From: Candidatus Gastranaerophilales bacterium
GTDB lineage: Bacteria > Cyanobacteriota > Vampirovibrionia > Gastranaerophilales > Gastranaerophilaceae
DNA: 32,200 nucleotides
Assembly: GCA_016282705.1 (NCBI GenBank)
Contig: JAEELO010000044.1
Location: 1-32,200 of the forward strand
Direction of reading: 5' to 3'
The position numbers and the translations under genes were made by a program. The notes beneath the pieces were generated by a model, which did no database searches, was not told the origin of the DNA, and saw only the letters and a list, made by a program, of their open reading frames with translations. How positions within the stretch are numbered: position 1 is the stretch's first letter; the number at the start of each line of letters is the position of its first letter. This document shows, piece after piece, positions 6,922 through 15,672 of the stretch.

Positions 6922-9212
6922 TCAACATCAACAGGTTCTCTTAATATGCATTGCATAGCTGTTTTTGCTGTTGACTTCAGCTCCTCGGGCAGATTAGGCA
7001 ATATAGTTAACTGCCTTAGTACATCTACGACACGTTTAAATATTCTAACAATATCACCCTCCGAAGATTCAACCTGCTTTGCAATGTCTTCCCACGGAGT
7101 ATCTTGTACCCATTGCTCTATTAACGGACAGTAGTACGAGTTAATATACATTTCAGTATCTATATCGTGTTCGCGCTGTATAATTGCAATTTTTTTGCGT
7201 ATTTCCTTTATTTTATTAAGAGCTTTTCTTGTATTTCTGCTGATAGGAGAATCGGGGTATACATCACTTCTTAAATCTTCCGTTACCAATGCACATATAA
7301 CAGATGCCAATTCGTACGGCTCGAGTTCATTTAGTACACCTTTTAATATTATCTCGGAAAGATACAGTTCATTTTCCGCTCTGACCATAGAACAGGTTAT
7401 TCCTGCATCTGTCGGATAACCGTTTTCTATGTATCCGAATTTCTCCAGAATATCCTTATGTGCGAGGAATTTATTCCAATAAATATCTTTTTGTTTTTCA
7501 ATATTTTTTGAAATTTCTTTATAACGTTTTTCATAGCGGGTAATTACATCAAGGTTCTTCATATGCTTTTTATATGCACGGCAGACTTCACATTTGTATT
7601 TTTCCATAGCCAGCCTTATTTCTCTTGTCTTTTCCGCATATTCCAGAACTTCGGGTGCATTTTTATTACCTTTTTGTTTCGCCTGTTTTTCAAGAGTTCT
7701 GGTTAATTTTCTGTATACTATATATTTATCTTTTAATTTATTAAATTCAAGTAAATCTTCAGTAGTCAGATTAAACGGGCATTTTTCAGCTTTTAGTTTT
7801 GCAATTGTTTGTTCTATATTGATTTGTTGAACAATTATGGGTTTTAATCTGTCATTTGATGAAAAATAACCAAAGCTCTTTAAAATAAGTTCTTTTGCTT
7901 GTTCGAGTTCTAAGTTCTGTAATAAATTCAATACCATTGAATAACTTGGTGAAAAACGGCTTTCTAATGGGTTTGATGGGCTTCTTACCAAGTCTGCAAC
8001 TTCGTCAGGTGATTGGAATTGAGTTCCCATTACTACTACATAACCGATTTTATCCATACCCCTTCTTCCGGCACGACCTGACATTTGTAAAAATTCATTT
8101 GCACTGAGCATTCTGTGACCGGAATCTGTTCTTTTACTTATTGCGGAAATTACGGTTGTTCTTGCCGGCATGTTTATTCCTGCGGCAAGTGTTTCTGTTG
8201 CAAATACAACTTTTATTAAACCTTTTTGAAATAATCTTTCAACAAGCAATTTCCAAGATGGAAGTAAGCCTGCATGGTGGGAGGCAACTCCGTTATACAA
8301 ATATTCCAAATTTTTATTGTTTTCTAAATAGGTATGTTCTTTTAAAAATTCATTTATTTCAACTCTTATTTGCTTTGCTTCTTCTTGTGTTATCAAATTT
8401 ATATTTGCACATTGCTCCATATTTTCATCGCATTTCTTACGTGAAAATGTGAAGAATATTGCAGGAAGCATCTCTTTTTTATGAAGAACCATAATAACAT
8501 CTTTAACGGTATTTCTTTTTTTTGCCTGACGTGAATAATAATTCATTTTCTTTTCAGGTTTGATTTTTCTGTTGAGTTTACCATCCGGAGTTAATAATGG
8601 AAGTATTTCGGTTGGTTTTGATGAGTCAAAATAGTAATGTCTTAACGGTACTGGGCGAAAATCAGTATATATTAGCTCTGTCTTTGAATGAACCGTATTT
8701 ATCCAATCGCACAGCTGCTGAGAATTCGCAATTGTAGCACTCAATGCTATTATTTGTATGGTATTAGGACAATATATTATGCTTTCTTCCCAAACAGTTC
8801 CTCTTTGTTCATCATTCATATAATGAACTTCATCCAGCACTACATATTTTACGTCTTTTAAATTATCTTTCACCTTGCCAAAATTGGTATTATAAAGCAT
8901 ATTTCTAAATACTTCAGTAGTCATAACAACAATGGGGGCTTCTCTGTTTATGGAAGTATCTCCCGTAAGAAGTCCTATGTTCCCTTCCCCGTACTTTTTA
9001 CCGAAATCGTAGAATTTTTGATTTGATAATGCTTTTAATGGTGTTGTATAAAACAATCTTGTATTTTCATCAAGAGCTTTCATTATTGCATATTCTGCAA
9101 TACAGGTTTTTCCTGCGCCGGTAGGAGCGCAAACTACAATACTTTTTGAATTATCTATACATTCGAATGCTTCTTTTTGAAAGTCATCCGGCTCAAAATT
9201 AAATTTATACAA
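6918..9212 (-). CDS. Ski2-like DExH-box RNA helicase
   Basis: 764 aa. ATP-dependent superfamily 2 helicase of the Ski2/Mtr4 type found in Cyanobacteria and Actinobacteria, presumably acting in RNA processing or turnover. Motif I is CAPTGAGKT (28-36), motif II DEVH (127-130), motif III SAT (158-160), motif VI QMSGRAGRRG (376-385). After the two RecA domains come long helical segments with a CEVC pair (about 540-543), then a DSHCT-like C-terminal domain (YELASVICALVTEDLRSDV). The start is a TTG at 9212 preceded by AAGG, three bases after the stop of the DAHP synthase gene, which suggests translational coupling. It is the last gene of the ffh-led cluster, and its stop overlaps that of the convergent XRE gene. 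Confidence 0.92.
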   Translation of the reverse strand: MYKFNFEPDDFQKEAFECIDNSKSIVVCAPTGAGKTCIAEYAIMKALDENTRLFYTTPLKALSNQKFYDFGKKYGEGNIGLLTGDTSINREAPIVVMTTEVFRNMLYNTNFGKVKDNLKDVKYVVLDEVHYMNDEQRGTVWEESIIYCPNTIQIIALSATIANSQQLCDWINTVHSKTELIYTDFRPVPLRHYYFDSSKPTEILPLLTPDGKLNRKIKPEKKMNYYSRQAKKRNTVKDVIMVLHKKEMLPAIFFTFSRKKCDENMEQCANINLITQEEAKQIRVEINEFLKEHTYLENNKNLEYLYNGVASHHAGLLPSWKLLVERLFQKGLIKVVFATETLAAGINMPARTTVISAISKRTDSGHRMLSANEFLQMSGRAGRRGMDKIGYVVVMGTQFQSPDEVADLVRSPSNPLESRFSPSYSMVLNLLQNLELEQAKELILKSFGYFSSNDRLKPIIVQQINIEQTIAKLKAEKCPFNLTTEDLLEFNKLKDKYIVYRKLTRTLEKQAKQKGNKNAPEVLEYAEKTREIRLAMEKYKCEVCRAYKKHMKNLDVITRYEKRYKEISKNIEKQKDIYWNKFLAHKDILEKFGYIENGYPTDAGITCSMVRAENELYLSEIILKGVLNELEPYELASVICALVTEDLRSDVYPDSPISRNTRKALNKIKEIRKKIAIIQREHDIDTEMYINSYYCPLIEQWVQDTPWEDIAKQVESSEGDIVRIFKRVVDVLRQLTILPNLPEELKSTAKTAMQCILREPVDVD

Positions 9213-9215
9213 TTT

Positions 9216-10262
9216 TTATACCTTACTCATAAGATGTTTATTGTCATAATCTATTCTTCCGATTAGTTTATTTAATCGCTTTGCAACATCTTTAAACATC
9301 GGAATGCTTAAGCTTTGAGCTCCGTCAGAAGATGCATTCTCAGGGTCATGATGTACTTCCATCATAACACCATGCGCACCTACTATTAATCCTGCTTTTG
9401 CCATTGGCTCAATTAAATATCTTCTTCCTGTTCCGTGACTTGGATCTACAATTATAGGAAGATGTGAATACTTCTTTATAACTGGAATTGCAGTTATATC
9501 AAGAGTATTTCTTGTTGCTGTATTATCTACGCCTTTTATTCCTCTTTCACAAAGTATGACTTTATCATTACCGTTGTACATAATATGTTCTGCCGCTAAT
9601 AAAAATTCTCTGATTGATGCGGCAGGGCCTCTTTTTAAAATAACAGGCTTATTGCATTTGCCTACTGCGTGCAATAATTTGAAATTCTGCATATTTCTTG
9701 CACCAATCTGAATAACATCCGCATATTGGCATACTAAATCCAAATCAAGAGTATCCATCAATTCTGTTACAATAAGCAATCCGGTTTTTTCTCTTGCTAT
9801 TGCAAGATATTCAAGAGCTTTTTCTTCCAATCCCTGAAAATCATAGGGTGATGTTCTTGGTTTAAAAGCACCGCCCCTTAAAAAGTGGCAGCCCATTTCT
9901 TTAGCTGCATCAGCCACTTTTAATAATCCGTCTAAGTCTTTTTCAACGCAGCAAGGCCCTACTATTAAGACCGGTTTCTCAAGTCCGCCTATTCTTACCC
10001 CGTTTGAAAATTCTATAATTGTATCTTCTTGTTTACCTTCTCTTGAAGCAAGTTTGTATGGCTCTTGTATTAATTTTACGCTTCTTACACCTTCATATGA
10101 TTGAAAAGAATGAGGCTCGATTAATCTTTTATCCCCAATTGCCGCAATAACAGTCATTACATCGCCATGGTTAAGTACTGTTTTAAACCCCTTGTTATGT
10201 AATGCATTAACAACTGTCTTGATTTGTTCGGGCGTCGCCGATGGTTCCATTACGATTATCAT
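9216..10262 (-). CDS. aroF: 3-deoxy-7-phosphoheptulonate (DAHP) synthase, type I-beta
   Basis: 348 aa. Condenses phosphoenolpyruvate and erythrose 4-phosphate, the first step of the shikimate pathway. Residues 1-70 form a ferredoxin-like domain (MIIVMEPSATPEQIKTVV) typical of the I-beta class and linked in relatives to feedback control. The TIM barrel follows with GPCCVEKD, FLRGGAFKPRTSPYDFQG, LILKRG-type PVILKRGP and VDPSHGTGRR, which supply PEP and metal contacts. GAGG-type Shine-Dalgarno (GAGGC) precedes the ATG. It sits between the nucleotidyltransferase (13-base gap) and the helicase (3-base gap). Symbol usage varies (aroF, aroG, aroA); the enzyme call is firm. Confidence 0.95.
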   Translation of the reverse strand: MIIVMEPSATPEQIKTVVNALHNKGFKTVLNHGDVMTVIAAIGDKRLIEPHSFQSYEGVRSVKLIQEPYKLASREGKQEDTIIEFSNGVRIGGLEKPVLIVGPCCVEKDLDGLLKVADAAKEMGCHFLRGGAFKPRTSPYDFQGLEEKALEYLAIAREKTGLLIVTELMDTLDLDLVCQYADVIQIGARNMQNFKLLHAVGKCNKPVILKRGPAASIREFLLAAEHIMYNGNDKVILCERGIKGVDNTATRNTLDITAIPVIKKYSHLPIIVDPSHGTGRRYLIEPMAKAGLIVGAHGVMMEVHHDPENASSDGAQSLSIPMFKDVAKRLNKLIGRIDYDNKHLMSKV

Positions 10263-10275
10263 TATTTGCCTCTTT

Positions 10276-11286
10276 CTAAACGGGTTGCTTGATTTTTTCT
10301 TCTATATTTGATAAAACGCTGTTAACAATTGATTTATTAACAATTATATCAGGTAATACAATAGAATTTTCTATAGTTATACCGTCTTCTACTTTAACAT
10401 TATTCCAAAGAACGGAATTAATTATTTTGCAGTTATTTCCGATTTCGCAGTTATTTCCGAAAACATTTTCTCCGATTATCAATGCTGTATCTGCCTTCTT
10501 GAAATTATTACCTGCTACATATCGTCCGTTTTTTCCGTTAATAATGCTTGCTGATATATCGGATAAATGACCTTCTATTATTTCTCTGTTTGATTTTTTA
10601 TATTGTTCTATTGAACCTATATCTGACCAATATCCTCTATGTATATATGTATTAATAGGTGTTCCCTCCGCTAAAAACAACGGAAATACATTTTTGGCAA
10701 AATCATAGAAAGCATTTGCAGGAATATAATCAAAAATTTTGTAGTTAAAAATATATATTCCTGTGTTTGCAAGATTTGATTTCGCTTCGTTTATATTCGG
10801 TTTTTCCTGAAAAGAAGAAACAAACCCGTCTTCATCCGTCACAATGATTCCGTATTTGGAGACTTCCTTGTATTCAACTTCATTAGCGACAATAGTTACG
10901 ATTGCTTTTGATTTAACGTGAGATTTATATGCTTCTTGAATATTAATATCTGTTAGACCGTCGCCTGACATTACAATAAAATCTTGATTTTTATCAAAGA
11001 AAAATTGACATTTTTTTACTCCGCCTGCAGTTCCTGAAAGTTCCTGCTCTTTAATAAAATCAATATTTATTCCGAAATTATGTTCTTTATAATGATTTTG
11101 AATTTGTTCTGCTTTAAAAAATGTATTTGCAATAACTTCTTTAATTCCTGATTTTGCCAGATGGGACATAAGAATATCCATTGTCGGAATATTGACTAAC
11201 GGAACAAGCGGTTTTGGAACAATACTTGATAAAGGTTCCAGCCTTGAACCTACTCCTGCTGCCATTATCATTGCTTTTGTTAACAT
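10276..11286 (-). CDS. Sugar-phosphate nucleotidyltransferase (mannose-1-phosphate guanylyltransferase type)
   Basis: 336 aa. It should transfer a nucleotidyl group from NTP to a sugar 1-phosphate to make an NDP-sugar for envelope glycans. The N-terminal Rossmann-like domain shows KAMIMAAGVGSRLEPLS (the GxGxRL pyrophosphorylase loop) followed by PKPLVPL, then ELSGTAGGVKKC and MSGDGLTDI with the metal-binding Asp. Residues about 245-330 look like left-handed beta-helix hexapeptide repeats (GENVFGNNCEIGNNCKIINS), as in GDP-mannose and glucose-1-phosphate enzymes. GGAG lies seven bases upstream of the ATG. It follows ffh by 22 bases. The exact sugar and nucleotide cannot be read from motifs alone. 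Confidence 0.88.
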   Translation of the reverse strand: MLTKAMIMAAGVGSRLEPLSSIVPKPLVPLVNIPTMDILMSHLAKSGIKEVIANTFFKAEQIQNHYKEHNFGINIDFIKEQELSGTAGGVKKCQFFFDKNQDFIVMSGDGLTDINIQEAYKSHVKSKAIVTIVANEVEYKEVSKYGIIVTDEDGFVSSFQEKPNINEAKSNLANTGIYIFNYKIFDYIPANAFYDFAKNVFPLFLAEGTPINTYIHRGYWSDIGSIEQYKKSNREIIEGHLSDISASIINGKNGRYVAGNNFKKADTALIIGENVFGNNCEIGNNCKIINSVLWNNVKVEDGITIENSIVLPDIIVNKSIVNSVLSNIEEKIKQPV

Positions 11287-11308
11287 ATAACTACTCCACT
11301 CTCAATAT

Positions 11309-12670
11309 TTAAAAAGGAAGTCTTCCCCCAAAATTTTTAGGAATTTTTAATTTCCCTTTTTTAACTTTTTGTTTAATATCTGAAAATCCTTTCATCATTT
11401 GGCGCATTTGGTCAAACTGTGAAATTATTTGATTTACTTCATGAATAGGAATACCTGAGCCTGCTGAAATTCTGCGTTTCCTTGATGTGTTCATTATAGA
11501 CGGATTTGCTCTTTCTTCAGGTGTCATACTTGATATAAAGGATTCTATTCTCTTCATTTGCTTTTCACCCTCAGTGGCAATTGTTTCTTTCGCATCTCTG
11601 TTTAAACCCGGAATAGGAAGCATACCAAGAATATTATCAATAGAACCGAACATTTTCATTTGTTTTTGCATTTTTAAGAAGTCATTATATGAAAATTCGG
11701 CTTTTTCCATTTTCTTTTCAAATTCTTTTGCCTGTTTTTCATCAAATACTTCTTGAGCTTTTTCTACAAGAGAGACGATATCACCCATTCCTAAAATTCT
11801 GTCTGCCATTCTTGACGGATGAAAATCGTCAAGAGCATCAAGCTTTTCGCCGGTACCTGTTAATTTAATCGGTTTCCCGGCGGAATGTACAACACTTAAT
11901 GCCGCACCGCCTCTTGAATCACCGTCTAATTTTGTTAAGACAATACCTGTAATATCAAGCTGAGAATTGAAATTTTCGGCAACACTTACTGCTTGCTGAC
12001 CAAGCATAGAGTCAATTACAAGAAGCTTTTCATCGGGACTAAAGGCTCTGTCTATAAGCATTAATTCAGCCATCATTTCATTATCTATTTGTAAACGTCC
12101 TGCTGTATCAATGATTACAACATTGTTTCCGTTCGTTTTTGCAAATTCAATTGCTTCTGTTACAATCTGTTGAACATTTGTTGAACCGTCTATAGTAAAT
12201 ACAGGAGTAGAAGTCTGCTCACCCAGTGTCTTTAACTGCGTTATAGCTGCAGGTCTGTATACGTCTGCCGCAACTAAAAGAGGGTTTTTCCCTTCTTTTT
12301 TTAATTTAACGGCAAGTTTAGCGGCGGAAGTTGTTTTACCGGAACCTTGTAATCCCAGCATCATTATTAAAGACGGATGAGAATTTAATTCTAATGGCTT
12401 GTTCTCATTACCTAATATATTAACAAGTTCATCATGAACAATTTTAACAAGTTGTTGTGATGGGTTAACACCTTTTATAACATCCTCTCCCATTGCTTTT
12501 TCTTTGAGATTGGACATAAATATTTTTACTACTTTTAAGCTGACATCCGCTTCAAGTAAAGCACGTCTGACTTCTCTTAATGCATCTGACATATTCTCTT
12601 CTGTCAATGATGCATTGCCTGAAGCTTTTTTTATAATTTCCTGTAATTTATCCGATAAATTATCAAACAT
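11309..12670 (-). CDS. ffh: Signal recognition particle protein Ffh
   Basis: 453 aa, normal length. It binds 4.5S/SRP RNA and hydrophobic signal sequences and, with FtsY, delivers ribosomes to the Sec translocon. The N domain is helical; the G domain carries GLQGSGKTTSAAKLA, DTAGRLQID and TKLDGDSRGGAAL; the M domain contains the RNA-binding GSGIPIHEVNQIISQFDQMR and Met-rich helices. There is no clear Shine-Dalgarno before the ATG; a TACAAT hexamer ends nine bases before it, so the leader may be very short. It heads a minus-strand series with the nucleotidyltransferase, DAHP synthase and helicase genes. Confidence 0.97.
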   Translation of the reverse strand: MFDNLSDKLQEIIKKASGNASLTEENMSDALREVRRALLEADVSLKVVKIFMSNLKEKAMGEDVIKGVNPSQQLVKIVHDELVNILGNENKPLELNSHPSLIMMLGLQGSGKTTSAAKLAVKLKKEGKNPLLVAADVYRPAAITQLKTLGEQTSTPVFTIDGSTNVQQIVTEAIEFAKTNGNNVVIIDTAGRLQIDNEMMAELMLIDRAFSPDEKLLVIDSMLGQQAVSVAENFNSQLDITGIVLTKLDGDSRGGAALSVVHSAGKPIKLTGTGEKLDALDDFHPSRMADRILGMGDIVSLVEKAQEVFDEKQAKEFEKKMEKAEFSYNDFLKMQKQMKMFGSIDNILGMLPIPGLNRDAKETIATEGEKQMKRIESFISSMTPEERANPSIMNTSRKRRISAGSGIPIHEVNQIISQFDQMRQMMKGFSDIKQKVKKGKLKIPKNFGGRLPF

Positions 12671-12753
12671 AACAATAAAATTGTACTATAAACAACTCTC
12701 TTCAATCTTTACTATTAATAAATTGTTGCATTTTGTTATGATTACTAAAATAT

Positions 12754-12782
12754 TTGACCTTTTACACATAATTTAATAATAT
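12754..12782 (+). promoter_or_regulatory. Sigma70-type promoter for the 84-aa gene
   Basis: TTGACC (12754-12759), a 17-base spacer, and TAATAT (12777-12782). The start point would fall near 12789, about 20 bases before the ATG at 12811, with the AAGGAG Shine-Dalgarno between. This is the best-matching promoter in the window. Confidence 0.7.
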
Positions 12783-12810
12783 CAATATATAAGTGAAAGA
12801 AGGAGATAGT

Positions 12811-13065
12811 ATGCCGCAACCGTTTCAACAGGGGAACCTAAAAAAAAGATTGTCTGTACTTGTATTTTTAAAAGGAACTACGGCTCCTTTGGTTCTTTAT
12901 GTTGAAGAGCCTATAGCTTTGTATGATGAATTAACTCAGATTTTAAAACTTAATTCTCCCACTCCAAGACTGATTGAAAAGAATACGATAGGACCGGTTA
13001 AAAAAGTTTGTATTCAATCCACTTCTATTTGTGCAGTTGCTATCCAAGAAGAACAGTATATTTAG
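12811..13065 (+). CDS. Small conserved-looking hypothetical protein
   Basis: 84 aa, unrecognised. It starts MPQPFQQGNLKKRLSVLVFL and appears to be a small mixed alpha/beta fold: two hydrophobic strands (LSVLVFLKG and APLVLYV), a helix (IALYDELTQILKL), then strands KVCIQS and AVAIQEEQ. No membrane segment. A strong AAGGAG lies five bases before the ATG, which decides this start over an in-frame GTG at 12793, and a good promoter lies upstream, so it is very probably expressed. It is divergent from ffh, and its stop codon abuts that of kdsB (13066) with no terminator between. Confidence 0.75.
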   Translation: MPQPFQQGNLKKRLSVLVFLKGTTAPLVLYVEEPIALYDELTQILKLNSPTPRLIEKNTIGPVKKVCIQSTSICAVAIQEEQYI

Positions 13066-13797
13066 TTATTTACTTTCAGCGAGCTTTTTGAATGCATTGA
13101 AATCTTCAATTGTATCAATTCCGATTGCTTTATATTCGACAACTGCAGTTTTTATTCTCATTCCGTTATATAAAGCTCGTAATTGCTCTAAACTTTCGGC
13201 TTTTTCAATATCAGGCTGAGCCATTTTTGTCATTTTAAATAAAGATTCTCTTCTGTATCCGTATATTCCTATATGCTTATAAAATTTAGCAATTCCTATA
13301 TTTCTTTCATACGGAATTTTTGAACGAGAAAAATACAACGCATATCCGTTAATGTCCGTTACGCATTTAACCATATTAGGGTCGTCTAAATCTTCATCTT
13401 CGGGAATTAAAGTTAAAAGAGTTGAAATATCAACAGTACTATCTTCCTTGATAAGTTTAATTACGGTTTCAACACAATCTGTATTTATCATAGGTTCGTC
13501 ACCTTGAAGATTAATAATATATTTAAAATCAGGATGACGCTCTGCTACTTCTACAATTCTGTCGCTTCCGCATTTATGGTGTTCTGATGTCATTTCAACT
13601 TTAGCACCAAAACCTTTTGCGCAATCAAAAATTTCCTGATTGTCCGTAGCAATAATAACTTCATCAGCACTTTTTACCTTAAATGCTCTTTCCCATACCC
13701 ATTGAATTATAGGCTTATTACATACTTTTAAAAGAGGTTTGCCTTGTAATCTCTTAGAATTATATCTCGCAGGAATTATTATTGCTGTTTTTTCCAT
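13066..13797 (-). CDS. kdsB: 3-deoxy-manno-octulosonate cytidylyltransferase (CMP-KDO synthetase)
   Basis: 244 aa. Activates KDO with CTP for lipopolysaccharide inner-core synthesis, so it points to an LPS outer membrane. Signatures: AIIIPARYNSKRLQGKPL (the CTP-binding loop), IQWVWERA, EVIIATDNQEI, VEMTSEHHKCGSDRIVE, INLQGDEPMI and YFSRSKIPYERN. The start at 13797 is preferred to an in-frame upstream codon because AAGGAGAT sits eight bases before it. That Shine-Dalgarno overlaps the last codons of prmA, so translation is probably coupled. Last gene of the accD-accA-prmA-kdsB series. Confidence 0.95.
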   Translation of the reverse strand: MEKTAIIIPARYNSKRLQGKPLLKVCNKPIIQWVWERAFKVKSADEVIIATDNQEIFDCAKGFGAKVEMTSEHHKCGSDRIVEVAERHPDFKYIINLQGDEPMINTDCVETVIKLIKEDSTVDISTLLTLIPEDEDLDDPNMVKCVTDINGYALYFSRSKIPYERNIGIAKFYKHIGIYGYRRESLFKMTKMAQPDIEKAESLEQLRALYNGMRIKTAVVEYKAIGIDTIEDFNAFKKLAESK

Positions 13798-13798
13798 T

Positions 13799-14722
13799 TT
13801 AAATCTCCTTTTGAACAACATAAGCAATCCATTCTTTTTGCTTACATTCTTCCGTAATTTTCATATTATTATCTTTTATTGCCTGTAAAACTACAGGTTC
13901 TTTACCTTCTAAAATACCACTTAAAACTATTTTTGCACCTGATTTCATAATTCTTTTTAAATCAGGCATTATAGCAGCTAAAACATTATGTAATATATTT
14001 GCAAATACAAAGTCATATTGATTGCTTTTTAAAACTTCCGATGAAGCTGTTTTAAAATTAATATCATTTTCGTTATTTACTTTTGCATTTATTTTTGCCG
14101 TTTCTACTGCTGTTTCATCCGTATCAACGGCATCTGCCTTAATTGCACCCAATTTTTTTGCACATATTGCAAGTATACCCGAACCGCAACCGATATCTGC
14201 AATTATTGCACCTTTTGGCATATATTTTTCACAAGCCTTTACACATAATTGAGTTGTAGCATGTGTTCCTGTTCCGAAAGCATTACCAGGGTCTATATTT
14301 ACAATTATTTCATCATCTTTTGCACTATAGTTTTCCCAAGTCGGACATATTACAATCCTGTTTGAAATTTTAGACGGCTTCCAGTATTCCTTCCACTTCT
14401 TTGACCAATCTGTAATTTCCTGTTTGTTTATTTTTATATCCCAGCTTCCTATATCCTCTTTGAATATATTTTTATCAATTAAATCTTGCCTTTGTGTTTT
14501 AAAAAATGAATTTAGTTCATCAAAATCAATTTTATCGGATACTATGTATGCTTTTAAAGTATTTTCACTTGTTTCAATCAGTTCAAGATTTTTATATTTT
14601 TCTTCTGCAGTGATAATTCCTTCGCATTCAAAATTAGATTGAATTATATCGCAAAGAATATCCGCGCAAATCGGATTTATATCAATACATACTTCCCAAT
14701 ATGTTTTATCTTTTATTGACAA
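13799..14722 (-). CDS. prmA: Ribosomal protein L11 methyltransferase
   Basis: 307 aa. SAM-dependent trimethylation of ribosomal protein L11, whose gene (rplK) is in the same window at 30.6 kb. The N-terminal substrate-binding domain is followed by the family block NIDPGNAFGTGTHATTQLC, the SAM-binding motif ADIGCGSGILAI, and FANILHNVL near the active site. The predicted start is TTG at 14722, which overlaps the end of accA by ten bases; no ATG or GTG is available nearby in frame, and the N-terminal sequence (YWEVCIDINP) matches where the family begins. Translational coupling to accA is likely. Confidence 0.95.
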   Translation of the reverse strand: MSIKDKTYWEVCIDINPICADILCDIIQSNFECEGIITAEEKYKNLELIETSENTLKAYIVSDKIDFDELNSFFKTQRQDLIDKNIFKEDIGSWDIKINKQEITDWSKKWKEYWKPSKISNRIVICPTWENYSAKDDEIIVNIDPGNAFGTGTHATTQLCVKACEKYMPKGAIIADIGCGSGILAICAKKLGAIKADAVDTDETAVETAKINAKVNNENDINFKTASSEVLKSNQYDFVFANILHNVLAAIMPDLKRIMKSGAKIVLSGILEGKEPVVLQAIKDNNMKITEECKQKEWIAYVVQKEI

Positions 14723-15663
14723 AATACACCCATTCTTCTGAATTTATTATATCTGTCTTCTCTCAATTTTGACGGTTCAACATCTTTAAGCTCGTTAATT
14801 GCGTTTAAAATTGTCATTTTCAATTCTTTACCGATTTTGTCATAATTACAATGAGCTCCGCCTAAAGGTTCTTTAACTATTCCGTCAATAACTTCAAATT
14901 TAAGTAAATCTTCACTTGTTATTTTTAATGCTTCCGCTGCCGTTGCAGCTTTAGCAGCATCTCTCCAAAGAATAGAAGCACAACCTTCAGGTGAAATAAC
15001 CGTGTAATATGCGTGTTCAAGCATGTATACTCTGTCTGCAACAGCAAGACCCAAAGCACCTCCCGAACAGCCTTCTCCTGTAATAACGGCTATTATCGGG
15101 ACATTTAATTTTGCCATTTCTCTTAAATTAACTGCGATAGCCGTACCTTGCGCCGTTTCTTCGGCTTTCATTCCGGGATATGCCCCCGGTGTATCTATTA
15201 ATGTGACAATCGGCATATTAAATTTATTTGCGTGGTAGAAAAGTCTTAATGCTTTTCTGTATCCTTGCGGTTGAGGCATACCAAAGTTATAAGTAAGGTT
15301 CTCTTTTGTTGTTTTGCCTTTTTGAGTTCCTATTATAACTACGCTTTGATTGTCTATTTTTGCAATACCGCCGATAATTGCTCTGTCATCAGTACCTTCT
15401 CTGTCTCCGTGGAGTTCCGTAAAATCCGTTGTCATTAATTTTACGTAATCCAGAAATGTCGGTCTGTCTGAATGACGTGCTATTTGAAGTCTTTGTGCCG
15501 GTGTTAAGTTGGCATAAACTTCTTTTTTATATTCGAGTGCTTGTTTTTCAAAATTTTCTATTTGTTTTGATACATCCATACCTGATGACTCACTTATTTC
15601 TTTTAATTCTTTTATTTTTTCCTGAATTTCATACAAAGGTTTTTCAAAATCCAAAATAGCCAT
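14713..15663 (-). CDS. accA: Acetyl-CoA carboxylase carboxyltransferase subunit alpha
   Basis: 316 aa. With AccD it forms the carboxyltransferase that makes malonyl-CoA for fatty acid synthesis. Recognisable segments: LDFEKPLYEIQEKIKELK at the start, RPTFLDYVKLM, FTELHGDREGTDD, the core GMPQPQGYRKALRL, LIDTPGAYPGMKAEE, and GEGCSGGALGLAVADRV, then ISPEGCASILWRD. AGGAGAC lies six bases before the ATG. It follows accD by nine bases and overlaps prmA. Confidence 0.98.
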   Translation of the reverse strand: MAILDFEKPLYEIQEKIKELKEISESSGMDVSKQIENFEKQALEYKKEVYANLTPAQRLQIARHSDRPTFLDYVKLMTTDFTELHGDREGTDDRAIIGGIAKIDNQSVVIIGTQKGKTTKENLTYNFGMPQPQGYRKALRLFYHANKFNMPIVTLIDTPGAYPGMKAEETAQGTAIAVNLREMAKLNVPIIAVITGEGCSGGALGLAVADRVYMLEHAYYTVISPEGCASILWRDAAKAATAAEALKITSEDLLKFEVIDGIVKEPLGGAHCNYDKIGKELKMTILNAINELKDVEPSKLREDRYNKFRRMGVFCQ

Positions 15664-15672
15664 TATTGTCTC

